A DNA stretch of 64,000 nt from assembly GCA_041658245.1 (NCBI GenBank), contig JBBAAM010000010.1:13835-77834 (forward strand), given 5' to 3'. Below, piece after piece: positions 8,514-17,626 of the stretch (the stretch's first letter is position 1; each line of letters starts with the position of its first letter). A program made the translations under genes and the position numbers. Under the pieces are notes generated by a model. That model had not been told where the DNA came from, searched no databases, and was given only the letters and a program-made list of their open reading frames with translations. Source of the stretch: Fen-1258 sp041658245. Lineage in GTDB: Bacteria > Bacteroidota > Ignavibacteria > Ignavibacteriales > Melioribacteraceae.

Positions 8514-8658
8514 AGATAAACGGCGCCAATGCTGATCCTTTAGTCAATATAATTAATCCGCCGAGAAGAATTAAAAAGAAAACGATTGGCATGAGCCACC
8601 ATTTTTTTCTTTCGCGGAGAAAAGTCCAAAGTTGTTTTAATGTTGAAAGTTTACTCAT
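8500..8658 (-). CDS. DUF5989 small membrane protein
   Basis: A 52-residue gene with ATG at 8658. It begins MSKLSTLKQLWTFLRERKKW and continues as one transmembrane helix (PIVFFLILLGGLIILTKGS) with the end APFIYAIF. The charged-aromatic RERKKWW block, the helix and the terminal SALAPFIY pattern are the hallmarks of DUF5989 as I remember it. That family usually accompanies SxtJ-like membrane proteins and carbamoyltransferases. Neither is seen here, though a divergent SGNH hydrolase, another frequent neighbour, is. The 3' end overlaps the TonB receptor start by 14 bases. The function is unknown. Confidence 0.8.
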   Translation of the reverse strand: MSKLSTLKQLWTFLRERKKWWLMPIVFFLILLGGLIILTKGSALAPFIYAIF

Positions 8659-8789
8659 CTATTTTTTTTATAATAATTCAAAATTCACGTGCAAAGTCTA
8701 ATCATAAAATACATTTCAGTCAAGCATCGTTCTTCCTCTCTGTTTCATTTTTAATTATCTTTATTTATAGAATATTAGCCGGAGAAATT

Positions 8790-10772
8790 TTGACACTGTT
8801 AAAAAGCCAGATCAGATACATAGAAAAAAATAGAAAGAAATTTTCTGCCGATAAGATTTCAAAAGAACTTAAAATTTCAGTCAACGAGATTCAAAAATAT
8901 CTTGATTCAAATCCGCAGCAAAAAACTCCTTTTTATTTCTACATCATTTTAACTTTAATTCCGATTCTTTTTTTCGTTTTGCTTGAAATAGGTCTGCGCA
9001 TTTTCAACTACGGGTATGATCTTTCTATGTGGACTCATGTTACAGAAAGCAAATTAGTTCTTAATCCCGAAGTCGCACGCCGTTATTTTACAACCATAAA
9101 AAATCTTCCTTCTTCAATCGAAGATATTTTTGATGCTGAGAAACAAGCAAATTCTTTTCGAGTTTTTGTACTTGGAGAAAGCAGCGCAGCCGGTTATCCA
9201 TTCATGCCCACAGGTTCATTCTCTCGTTATATTCGCAAACGGCTCGAACTTGCTTATCCCAAAAATAAAATTGAAGTTATTAATATCTCACTTACCGCTG
9301 TTAACAGTTATACTATTAGAGATTTCATTCCGGAAGTGCTGGTTCAAAAACCGGATTTAATTCTTATCTACACCGGTCATAATGAATATTACGGTGCACT
9401 TGGTGTTGGGTCTCTTGAATCCTTCGGCAGCTCCCGATCAATAGTAAATTTTTATTTATCGCTGAATAAATTCAAAACCGTTCAACTATTAAAAGATTTT
9501 GTCCAATGGTTCACAAAACTTTTTTTCGGTGAACCGCCAAAGTCATCAGGCACCTTAATGTCCCGGATGGCAAAGCAGCAGTCTATCATATTCAATTCCG
9601 ATGATTATAAAGCCGGTCTGGAACAATTCAAAGGAAATATGAAAGATGTAATTGAGATGGCAAAGAAAGATAATGTCCCAATTATTATCGGGACACTTGC
9701 AAGTAACTTGAAGGACCAAAAGCCTTTTATTTCTGCTAACAACAATTCCTATCCGCCTGCTATAAAAATATTTGAAGAAGCTAATACTGTTTATAGTTCC
9801 GGCAATTATAAATCAGCAGATTCGCTTTTCCGTCTCGCAAAAGATTTAGATGCTCTTCGCTTTAGAGCACCAAGTGAAATGAATAAAATAATCGAAAAGT
9901 TTGGTAATGATTATTCACTCGCCGTTGCGGATGTTGATTCAGCATTCAATGCTTCGAGCATACACAACATTGTTGGAGATAATTTGATGACCGACCATCT
10001 TCACCCTACATTGCATGGTTATCAACTGATGGGAAGAATATTTTTTGAAACTATGGTAAAAAGAAATTATTTGCCAAGTAGTTCTTCGCCGGTTATTCCT
10101 TTCAATGAACAGGACAGAACTACAATTATGCAATTTCCTTTTTCAAAAATAGATTCTTCTATTGCTCTATACAGAATTAAACTCTTAAAAAACGATTGGC
10201 CTTACATCGATCCTAAAAACAAAATTCCTACTGAAAATTTAATTATACCAAAAACTTATGAAGATACTCTGGCATTAAAACTAGTTAATGATGATATAAC
10301 ATGGATAGAGTGTCATCAAAAAGCAGCCGAGAAAAAATTGCGAGAAAAAGACATTGACGGTTTTCTTCAGCATATGGAAATTTTGATCTATCAATATCCG
10401 GTCATAACAGAGTATTACAAAATCATAGATGATTTTGCACTCGATCTTCTTAAAATAAAAGATTTTGAAAAAGCATATCGTGTTTTACAAAAGCGTTATC
10501 AGCTTCAGCCGAATGCTCTTTCTACAAAATGGCTCGGTACAATTGATTTGAATTCTTCAAGAATTCCTTCTGCAATTAAATATTTAGAAGAAAGCGTGCC
10601 ATTAAATCCTTCCGATGTTCAAACAAAATATAATCTTGCAGGTGCATACGCATTAAATAAAGATTTCAGAAAAAGTTATGATATAATTCTGAAGGTCTTA
10701 AATAAGGATCCGCAGTATCCCGGTGCACAAGAATTATTGCGTCAGTTAAAAGGAATCTTACTGATAGAATAG
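8790..10772 (+). CDS. membrane-anchored SGNH/GDSL hydrolase with C-terminal TPR repeats
   Basis: I place the start at TTG 8790, preceded by GGAG with five bases of spacing. This gives 660 residues (LTLLKSQIRYIEKNRKKF) and removes an unlikely upstream extension that would overlap DUF5989. One transmembrane segment lies near residues 50-70 (FYFYIILTLIPILFFVLLE). SGNH blocks follow: GESSAAGYP (Ser131), YTGHNEYYG (N198) and DHLHP (D402, H405). This is the GHNEYYG subgroup, whose natural substrates are unclear. The last 120 or so residues look like TPR helices (QTKYNLAGAYALNKDF). The catalytic domain is probably outside the inner membrane. Divergent from the DUF5989 gene. Confidence 0.82.
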   Translation: MTLLKSQIRYIEKNRKKFSADKISKELKISVNEIQKYLDSNPQQKTPFYFYIILTLIPILFFVLLEIGLRIFNYGYDLSMWTHVTESKLVLNPEVARRYFTTIKNLPSSIEDIFDAEKQANSFRVFVLGESSAAGYPFMPTGSFSRYIRKRLELAYPKNKIEVINISLTAVNSYTIRDFIPEVLVQKPDLILIYTGHNEYYGALGVGSLESFGSSRSIVNFYLSLNKFKTVQLLKDFVQWFTKLFFGEPPKSSGTLMSRMAKQQSIIFNSDDYKAGLEQFKGNMKDVIEMAKKDNVPIIIGTLASNLKDQKPFISANNNSYPPAIKIFEEANTVYSSGNYKSADSLFRLAKDLDALRFRAPSEMNKIIEKFGNDYSLAVADVDSAFNASSIHNIVGDNLMTDHLHPTLHGYQLMGRIFFETMVKRNYLPSSSSPVIPFNEQDRTTIMQFPFSKIDSSIALYRIKLLKNDWPYIDPKNKIPTENLIIPKTYEDTLALKLVNDDITWIECHQKAAEKKLREKDIDGFLQHMEILIYQYPVITEYYKIIDDFALDLLKIKDFEKAYRVLQKRYQLQPNALSTKWLGTIDLNSSRIPSAIKYLEESVPLNPSDVQTKYNLAGAYALNKDFRKSYDIILKVLNKDPQYPGAQELLRQLKGILLIE

Positions 10773-10800
10773 TTAAATCCTGCGAAATCTTTTAAACGAA

Positions 10801-10831
10801 AAAACCCTGCTTACTCAGCAGGGTTCTTTCA
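10801..10831. terminator. bidirectional terminator between convergent genes
   Basis: Stem AACCCTGC (10803-10810) and GCAGGGTT (10818-10825) with a 7-base loop, preceded by A-rich and followed by T-rich bases. It can serve both the SGNH gene and the minus-strand T9SS operon. Confidence 0.75.
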
Positions 10832-10851
10832 ATTTCCAATTTAGAAATCAA

Positions 10852-12720
10852 TTACTTCATTAAGAGCATCTTCTTAGCAACATTAAAATTACCTGCACGA
10901 ATATTATAAATGTAAACACCGCTGCTTAACTTAGAAGCATTGAAATCTACACTATAAGAACCTGCTTTCATGTCTTTGTTGAGAAGTGTTGCAACTTCCT
11001 GACCGAGTATATTATAAATCTTCAAGCTCACCAACTCATCGGATGGTAATGAGAATTTAATTGTTGTGCTTGGATTGAACGGGTTTGGATAATTCTGCTC
11101 AAGAGTGAATGTTGCAGGAATTCCTAAATCAAGGTCTTGAACATCACTTGTTAATCCTCTTGGTAAAAGTTCATACTGACCAGTTTTGATTTCAAGATCT
11201 GTCCATGTATCAGTAATTACCGTGTATGGCTGTGTAAATGCTTTTGCATACGGCTGAGGAATAAATCTAACTCTCCATGCCCAGTTTGAAAATCCGGCTG
11301 TTTCTTTAATCATTCCATCCGGTGCCGGTTTGCCAAATTCATAACAATAAACAAAACCGTTAAATGCCGGACCGGTTATTTGAACAGAGCCGCTAAAGAA
11401 ATTTGTAGTTCCTTCTCTTGTCAGTTTAATACCTCTGTCTTGTCCTTCTTTCCAACCCATCTTAGCCGCCCATGCTGCTTGTCCATTGAAAATAAAAACG
11501 GTATCTGTAGCTGGATTAAATTTAGGATCTGTTCTTGTTGTCGCAGCAGTCATATCAATTCTGAAATTGGCTGTAACTTTAACTCCTGCCGGAATAATAA
11601 ATGCGGGATAGATATCATTGAAGTAAGGTTTTGGGGTGATGTTCTGATTATTTTGACCAAGATATTTAATACTCCTATTACCGCCGCCCGTTGAAAATGG
11701 TCTTTCATAACCGGCATCTCCTCCAAGTGTTCCGGTTTGATTTTTTACTTGCAATCTAAACTTATAGAATAGATCAGAGTTAACTTCATATAGACTAAAT
11801 GGAACATTTAGGAAATATGAGTTTGGTGAAATTGGATTTTGATTTAAATACGATTTGGTCGGATCGGAATCACCCCAGCTATTGAAGCTTCCGCGAATTC
11901 GAACTGAATCCAACGCAGGGAAATAAAGTCCGACTTGCTGCATAACGCTCATATCAACATCAAAGTTAACAGTGCCGTCTCTTAACGTAACGTTCGGATT
12001 GACGTTATTATAAAATCTTGCAACATCCTGGTTCCCGTCTCTTATCCAAGCTGTTTTGTTATCCCCGCTTTCCCAATTTGTTCCGCCGCTTTTAGTACCG
12101 TACAAGAATTTGTAGTTAATCAGTTGAGCAGATTTGATTACTTCTGTTTTTGTGTAGATAGAATCGCCGTCTGCATCGGTTAATTCAGTAGCAGTTGTAT
12201 TCCATCCGTTAAAATCGCCGGCAGCATAAACTTTACCCGGTGTTGGCGTTTTAAGAAGATCTTTTTGTTTCAGCGGCAGACGCATATCTGCTTTGAATGT
12301 TACATTAGCATCAGCGCCGGACGGCATTGCTTCATTGTTGAAGAAGAGTACAGGTACAGTCATATCCGTTGAACCAACTACCACAGTACGGTTTCCAGTA
12401 GATTCATCTTTACCATCCCAACCCAGACCAATATTGAATTTGTATTCGTAAGTTTTATTGGCGTCTACCTGGATTGTTTTAGTGTAAATCGAATCTGTTC
12501 CCGGTCCTGTCATTTGCTTTTCAGTATTTGCCGGCGGTGTATTCAACCAGTTGTTAAATCCGCCTGGGACGGTAACGACATCCGTAGCTGGATTGAAATA
12601 TTTTTTCTTTGCCTGAACTTTCATATTTACTTTGAAAGTAACATTTACTTTCTGAGCAAATGAATCGAGTGTCCAGGTACACAGAAGTAGAAGAGCAAAA
12701 AGTAGAGTGAGTTTTTTCAT
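10852..12720 (-). CDS. T9SS-sorted secreted protein with four starch-binding-like modules
   Basis: 622 residues. After a signal peptide (MKKLTLLFALLLLCTW, ending FAQ) come four modules of about 110-130 residues. Each starts with the same strand pattern (VTFKVNM, VTFKADM, VNFDVDM, ANFRIDM) and most contain GxFNxW and YxYKF motifs, like the CBM20/CBM48 early-set beta-sandwiches that bind alpha-glucans. The C-terminal 85 residues or so are a type A T9SS sorting domain (EQNYPNPFNPSTTIKFSLP, then KKMLLMK), so the protein is exported and fixed to the surface or released. It is the last gene of a five-gene operon. It has no visible catalytic residues, so it may be a glycan-binding surface protein. 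Confidence 0.82.
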   Translation of the reverse strand: MKKLTLLFALLLLCTWTLDSFAQKVNVTFKVNMKVQAKKKYFNPATDVVTVPGGFNNWLNTPPANTEKQMTGPGTDSIYTKTIQVDANKTYEYKFNIGLGWDGKDESTGNRTVVVGSTDMTVPVLFFNNEAMPSGADANVTFKADMRLPLKQKDLLKTPTPGKVYAAGDFNGWNTTATELTDADGDSIYTKTEVIKSAQLINYKFLYGTKSGGTNWESGDNKTAWIRDGNQDVARFYNNVNPNVTLRDGTVNFDVDMSVMQQVGLYFPALDSVRIRGSFNSWGDSDPTKSYLNQNPISPNSYFLNVPFSLYEVNSDLFYKFRLQVKNQTGTLGGDAGYERPFSTGGGNRSIKYLGQNNQNITPKPYFNDIYPAFIIPAGVKVTANFRIDMTAATTRTDPKFNPATDTVFIFNGQAAWAAKMGWKEGQDRGIKLTREGTTNFFSGSVQITGPAFNGFVYCYEFGKPAPDGMIKETAGFSNWAWRVRFIPQPYAKAFTQPYTVITDTWTDLEIKTGQYELLPRGLTSDVQDLDLGIPATFTLEQNYPNPFNPSTTIKFSLPSDELVSLKIYNILGQEVATLLNKDMKAGSYSVDFNASKLSSGVYIYNIRAGNFNVAKKMLLMK

Positions 12721-12791
12721 GGTGCCTCCATATGTTAGTTAATTAGTGCCACTATAATTATGAGTGGAATTTATCATTTTTTTACTCCAGT

Positions 12792-13844
12792 TCAAAAACT
12801 TAACATCACGCCAAAACTGTGCATATTGTCTAAATATTTCAACTGTTGGTAGGAATAATCTATTGCAATCTTAAAGAATTTCAATCCATCGTATTTTATT
12901 CCGGCACCAAGAGTCAAACCTTCTTGTGTATCTTTCAAGAATAATGTTTTGTATCCGCCTCTTATCGATACTAAATCGTTAAACAAGGATAATTCACCGC
13001 CAACATTTACCGATTGGTTATTATCGTTCGGGTGTGTAGCATCAATAGCAACTGTTAATCTGTGCTGATCCATAATTTGAAAATCTCTCGATATTCCAAC
13101 TTGTAACCGCAAAGGTAATTCAAATTGATCTGTTGCATAGTATGCGTCTATTGTTGCATTGTTACCATTTCTCTGCGGATCGGGATCGTAGCGGATTAAA
13201 AGATCCTGCCCGTTCATCTGCATCTTAGTTCCGTAATTAGAAATACTGCTGGCAAAACGGATTCCATAAAATGGAGTTTTGAATATTGTTCCGATATCAA
13301 AACCAACTCCATCTGCTTTAGAATTGAAAATGCTTTCTCTTATATATTTAACATTTACACCAACTGCAAAATCATCGGTGATAAATCTTCCGTAAGAAAG
13401 TGCAAAAGCATAACTGCCTGCAGAGAATTTTTCTCCTGTTCCCTCAGGATAATATTCGGTCGTTACTTCCATTTCGCCAATATTCAAAGCAGTTACACTT
13501 ATTCCGATATTACCTATTGAGCCTGCAGGAATAACAATGCCGATAAAGTTCACATTGATATCGGCAAACATTTTTGTGTAAGTAAATACTGTTTGAAATT
13601 CATTAATCGCTGCAACACCGGCAGGATTCCAATACATAGCTGTTGCATCATTTGCAATTGAGCTGAACGCTCCTCCCATTGCATTGGCTCTAGGACCAAT
13701 TCCAACATTTAAAAATTTGGCAGCAGTCGTTCCGGTTTTTGTAACCTGTTGTGCAACAACAGGATTAAGAAGTGCTGCAGCCAATATCACTGTTAATATC
13801 CCGATAAATCGGGATCCCTTTGGGAATAATTTTTTATTTATCAC
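12792..13844 (-). CDS. PorV/PorQ-family outer-membrane barrel protein
   Basis: I choose the GTG at 13844 because AAGGAG lies six bases ahead of it. This gives 350 residues beginning (M)INKKLFPKGSRFIGILTVIL with a signal peptide ending VVAQ. A longer TTG start at 13874 has no such site. The body is a FadL-like barrel with the family's FLNVGIGPRANAMGG and YWNPAG motifs. PorV proteins shuttle T9SS cargo to the attachment machinery, and paralogues are common in this phylum. Here it sits between two exported-protein genes, so a role in handling them is likely. An 18-base perfect inverted repeat lies within its signal-peptide codons. Confidence 0.83.
   Translation of the reverse strand: MINKKLFPKGSRFIGILTVILAAALLNPVVAQQVTKTGTTAAKFLNVGIGPRANAMGGAFSSIANDATAMYWNPAGVAAINEFQTVFTYTKMFADINVNFIGIVIPAGSIGNIGISVTALNIGEMEVTTEYYPEGTGEKFSAGSYAFALSYGRFITDDFAVGVNVKYIRESIFNSKADGVGFDIGTIFKTPFYGIRFASSISNYGTKMQMNGQDLLIRYDPDPQRNGNNATIDAYYATDQFELPLRLQVGISRDFQIMDQHRLTVAIDATHPNDNNQSVNVGGELSLFNDLVSIRGGYKTLFLKDTQEGLTLGAGIKYDGLKFFKIAIDYSYQQLKYLDNMHSFGVMLSF
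13798..13815. repeat. short GC-rich palindrome inside a signal-peptide coding region
   Basis: ATCCCGAT-AA-ATCGGGAT, a perfect 8-base stem with a 2-base loop. It is translated as part of SRFIGI in the PorV-like protein and resembles the hairpins inserted in the tRNA-Ser remnant and between 38.7 and 39.0 kb. Confidence 0.7.
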
Positions 13845-13895
13845 GACTAACTCCTTAAATTTTTCGTTCACCAAGTTTCCTCAGAAAGATTACAA

Positions 13896-16800
13896 TTATT
13901 TAATTACTGCAAATTTGCCAATCTTAACTCCGATTCCGGGTGCATCAACTTGAAATACATAAACTCCATAAGCAACATTCAGTTTATCTTTTGTGAGCAT
14001 TTTCCATTCTGCAGAACCATCGTTCAATGGACTATCGTGTTCAATCACATCAATAAGTTCACCATTCACTGTAAAAATTCGTATTGTGCATTTACTTGGT
14101 AAATGAGTAAAATGCAGCGACCGTGGTCCGCGTCCGCTTGAGTAAGGATTTTTTAGTTCCCACTGAACAGAGGCAACATATGGATTTGGTACAACTTTTA
14201 TTTTATCTAATTCTTCTTTGGCTTTATCAGCATCTATTTTTCCTTTAGTACTAACAAATCTGAATTTATCAGATGATAAAAATGGTTTTTTCAGTTTAAT
14301 ATCAATCTTATCACCCGATTTCGGTATTCGAGTTCCTAAGGTAGTATTTGGTGCATCAATCAGATAAAACCACCATGTATAAACCAGATTATTATTTTTA
14401 TCCGGTTCTAATAAAATTATTCTATCTCTAAAACCTTGATCATTACTAGAAAGAATTCCATCATTTCCGTCAACCTCTACAAAACCAAAATCTAAATACT
14501 TTTGTGTGCTCGCGTTGTACACCTTGAAGTTTACAGGAATGGCTGGAAATGTTAGACCTGAAAGAGTAATGGCTTTAGAAGTGCCGAATCCGGAGTTACC
14601 AAATTCAATTCTGTAATCGTTAGGTCTTTCTTCTCCTTTAAGTCCGCCGGGCCAAACAAATTTTTCAAATCTGTAATCAACAATTTTAGGATCGTTCCAA
14701 ACAGATGAAGCTTTATCTAATTCTACACGAGATTCATTTGTAAATTTTAACCGGAATCCATCTATCAGCGGTTGTTCATAACTTGCCGCAATATTTTTAC
14801 TCTTATTAATTAAGATCACATTCGCAGTAGAATCTTTAAGAGTATAATTTTTGGTGGTTAGTGTATCCGGCTGACCTGATTTCTTAGATATTTTTACTGT
14901 GTCTTCAAAAGTAATATTGTAAACATGCCCTTCTTTAATCTTATTTATATCAACAATATTGTAGGAAACTTTTCCGGAAGTTGAACCCTGAACAAGTTGA
15001 ATTTGACCGAGCGTTGGTGGAATATAACCAGCGGCTGGAGCTTCAGGTTTTATTCTCACAACATTTGAACCAAGCTTCACACTGCCGTCCGCTTGTAGAG
15101 ATATTCTAATCGGTGACTCCGATGGAATAATTTCTCCGGCAGGATAACCGAAATCAAACGCTGTGAGTGCGTAATAGTATGTAAAACCATTTTGAACTGT
15201 TGTATCTACAAATGAATGTTGAAGACCTGAATCTGTTCCCATATAATATTTAATACCATCCAAATCAACCGGGAAGAAACCTTTAATACCGTCTTTCAAG
15301 TCAAAAATCTTTAGAGGTGTTTTAAATTGTTTATTGCCATAAGCATTAGTAATGTTCAGCGCATCAAGGAATGCAGGATCCGATGCGCGGTAAATTCTGT
15401 AACCTTCAAAATCTTTTCCGTTTCCTCCGATTGCATCAATGTAACTATCAAATGATGATTCGGCAATTTCATCCCAATACAATGTAACTCTATTATTACC
15501 GGGAATTGCGGTTAGAGCTGGAGTGAGCGGTGCATTTGCAAATCGGTAATCGTTATTATAAGTCTCTTGCGCTCTAACTCTTTTTCTAAGAATTTCATTT
15601 TTTCTAAATGTTCCGTTAGGATCGGGCACTGGTCCGTTTGAAAACAGAACGGCAATCGAAATCGGTTCTGTCTGCCCGGACTTTAACGGGAATAGTCCGG
15701 AAGAAACAAATAGATCATATTCACCGGCAACAACAAGTGCAGGATCATAAAATTTTCCGGGAATCATAAAATCACCCCAAATTTGCGCGTCGCTATTGAG
15801 ATTCAATCCGCCAGCAGGAACATAAGCTGCATTAGTAATACCTATTTGATCTGTTTCTGAAACGTCTGTTACATCAACTTTAGGTTCACCCGGTAATCCG
15901 AAACGAGCACCGGATGTTGGTTTGCCATCGCCTTCACCGGGGTCTCCGGTATCCGGAACTCCATCCAACCCAACATCATCACGTAAAGGATTCCAATCGT
16001 AATCATTATCAATTCCATCATTTCTTGCTTCATCAATCATAACATCAATACCGTCATCAATACCTTCATCAATGGCACCGTTGTTATCGTTGTCTATTCC
16101 GTCTGCATATTTTTTACCTAAAGTTGAAGCAACCACATTATATAAAATCACTTTGCTATTAACTTTATATCTATAGTATGGTGCGTCTGTAGCGGCTTGA
16201 TTTATCATTGCTTGAGTAATTACAGGGTTATCAGGTTCTCCATCGCCGTCATTATCAATTCTATCCTTAAATGCAAAACCAATTTTGTCCGATGTAACAT
16301 TTATCAAATGAACTTTACCATTTTGAAATGCATCAAGCGGCGGCCATAATTTCCATTTGTTGATAGTCGGATTTGCATTTGCTACATCGACCATTGCTTG
16401 TGTAACAAGTGGACTATTTTTTTCGACTTTGAATTTCGGATGAACTGAAGTAAAAATTGAAGAAACCGGTTCAGCAATTCCATTAGCATATGAAACACCT
16501 CTCTGAATTCCGAATGGAACGTGAGTTGTGTTTTCATCAATTAATCCGTTTCCATTATCATCAATCTGATTATCGGCAATTTCGCCTACAAGCATGCTTT
16601 GTGAAATGATCGGTCCGTTTTCCGGACTGTCACCATCATTATCAATTCTATCAACTGCGTTGCCGGGAGTTTCTAAAAAAGATACTCCAACCATTCCAAC
16701 AGGATCACTTCCAAAATTTGGTGCTTTATGATCTGCATCTCGGCTCCATGCCATATCTTCTATCAAATCAAATTCAGAAATATCATCTTGAGAGTCACCA

Positions 16801-17579
16801 TCTCCACCGACGAAGTCTGCATACCAAAGAGTGACAGCAACTTTATTGATGTCTTTTGTTCCATCATTCTTAATATAATGAAGGAAATAAATTGCATCTT
16901 CTACAAGCACTTGAGACCATGCAAGAGCTCTTACATCCATTAGAATTCCCATCCCTTTTCTGGAAATATCCGTACTGTCCGGGAAATAATTTGTATAACG
17001 ATCATATTTATCATCAGAAGCGCGGTAAAACATTTCTTGATCTGCATTGAAAATATTTTTTCCGAAATAACCGTTCCAGGAACCTCTCCATCCCGGATCA
17101 ATTTGATCGCTCATCCTATCAGGCCAAAGTGCAGGCCAAGTATCGGGATCAACACTTGTTGCTAATTGGTTTTCTCCTGTTTTAGTGTTTTGCCTGCTGT
17201 ATCCGGGTGTAGGTTCAAAGTTCCAAGTCTTGCCTTGCGGCGACTGCCGGTAATTATAAACATCAACTATATGTTGTATATTTCCTTTTGTATCAGTTAC
17301 TTCACCGCCGACGAAAATTCCGAGCATCGCTAAATAAACGTGCCCTGTATTTTTGGGCCATTCATAAGGTGTTTGAACTGATATGGGGAATTGTCCCCCT
17401 TCGCGACCGGACATACCAAAGTTGAAAACAGTTGCACGGACTTGATTTCCTTCCATTTGTCCTTTTGCTCTTTTAGTAGCATCGCCTCTTTCTTTACCGG
17501 GCTTATACTGAGCATCAACATTGGCTGATACCATTAACGTGATCGCGAATATCAAAATAATTTTTAACGATCTAGCCAT
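13896..17579 (-). CDS. large secreted protein with calcium-binding-type Asp repeats, FN3-like domain and T9SS-like C-terminus
   Basis: 1,227 residues with a signal peptide (ending NVDAQ). Between about 310 and 545 there are repeated aspartate-rich loops such as DRIDNDGD, DDNGNGLIDEN, DGIDNDNNGAIDEG and DPGEGDGK, of the kind that bind calcium in thrombospondin type 3 repeats. From about 690 to 830 a fibronectin type III-like region follows (RVTLYWDE, EGYRIYRA, FTYYYALTAFD). The C-terminus (GVYVFQVDAPGIGVKIGKFAVIK region) has the T9SS sorting pattern without the full KKMLLMK. It lies between a TonB receptor and the PorV-like gene in the operon. No enzyme motif is seen. I infer a surface structural or binding protein. 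Confidence 0.75.
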   Translation of the reverse strand: MARSLKIILIFAITLMVSANVDAQYKPGKERGDATKRAKGQMEGNQVRATVFNFGMSGREGGQFPISVQTPYEWPKNTGHVYLAMLGIFVGGEVTDTKGNIQHIVDVYNYRQSPQGKTWNFEPTPGYSRQNTKTGENQLATSVDPDTWPALWPDRMSDQIDPGWRGSWNGYFGKNIFNADQEMFYRASDDKYDRYTNYFPDSTDISRKGMGILMDVRALAWSQVLVEDAIYFLHYIKNDGTKDINKVAVTLWYADFVGGDGDSQDDISEFDLIEDMAWSRDADHKAPNFGSDPVGMVGVSFLETPGNAVDRIDNDGDSPENGPIISQSMLVGEIADNQIDDNGNGLIDENTTHVPFGIQRGVSYANGIAEPVSSIFTSVHPKFKVEKNSPLVTQAMVDVANANPTINKWKLWPPLDAFQNGKVHLINVTSDKIGFAFKDRIDNDGDGEPDNPVITQAMINQAATDAPYYRYKVNSKVILYNVVASTLGKKYADGIDNDNNGAIDEGIDDGIDVMIDEARNDGIDNDYDWNPLRDDVGLDGVPDTGDPGEGDGKPTSGARFGLPGEPKVDVTDVSETDQIGITNAAYVPAGGLNLNSDAQIWGDFMIPGKFYDPALVVAGEYDLFVSSGLFPLKSGQTEPISIAVLFSNGPVPDPNGTFRKNEILRKRVRAQETYNNDYRFANAPLTPALTAIPGNNRVTLYWDEIAESSFDSYIDAIGGNGKDFEGYRIYRASDPAFLDALNITNAYGNKQFKTPLKIFDLKDGIKGFFPVDLDGIKYYMGTDSGLQHSFVDTTVQNGFTYYYALTAFDFGYPAGEIIPSESPIRISLQADGSVKLGSNVVRIKPEAPAAGYIPPTLGQIQLVQGSTSGKVSYNIVDINKIKEGHVYNITFEDTVKISKKSGQPDTLTTKNYTLKDSTANVILINKSKNIAASYEQPLIDGFRLKFTNESRVELDKASSVWNDPKIVDYRFEKFVWPGGLKGEERPNDYRIEFGNSGFGTSKAITLSGLTFPAIPVNFKVYNASTQKYLDFGFVEVDGNDGILSSNDQGFRDRIILLEPDKNNNLVYTWWFYLIDAPNTTLGTRIPKSGDKIDIKLKKPFLSSDKFRFVSTKGKIDADKAKEELDKIKVVPNPYVASVQWELKNPYSSGRGPRSLHFTHLPSKCTIRIFTVNGELIDVIEHDSPLNDGSAEWKMLTKDKLNVAYGVYVFQVDAPGIGVKIGKFAVIK

Positions 17580-17626
17580 TTATTTATTTCTCCTATTATT
17601 AATCTTTTTCAAACTTGCCGGTTGTT

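Noticed and set aside
8640..8789. Longer N-terminus for the SGNH hydrolase
   Set aside because: It would overlap the DUF5989 gene on the other strand, has no ribosome site, and the family does not need it.
13845..13874. TTG start giving ten more residues to the PorV-like protein
   Set aside because: AAGGAG lies inside that extension, properly spaced for the GTG at 13844.
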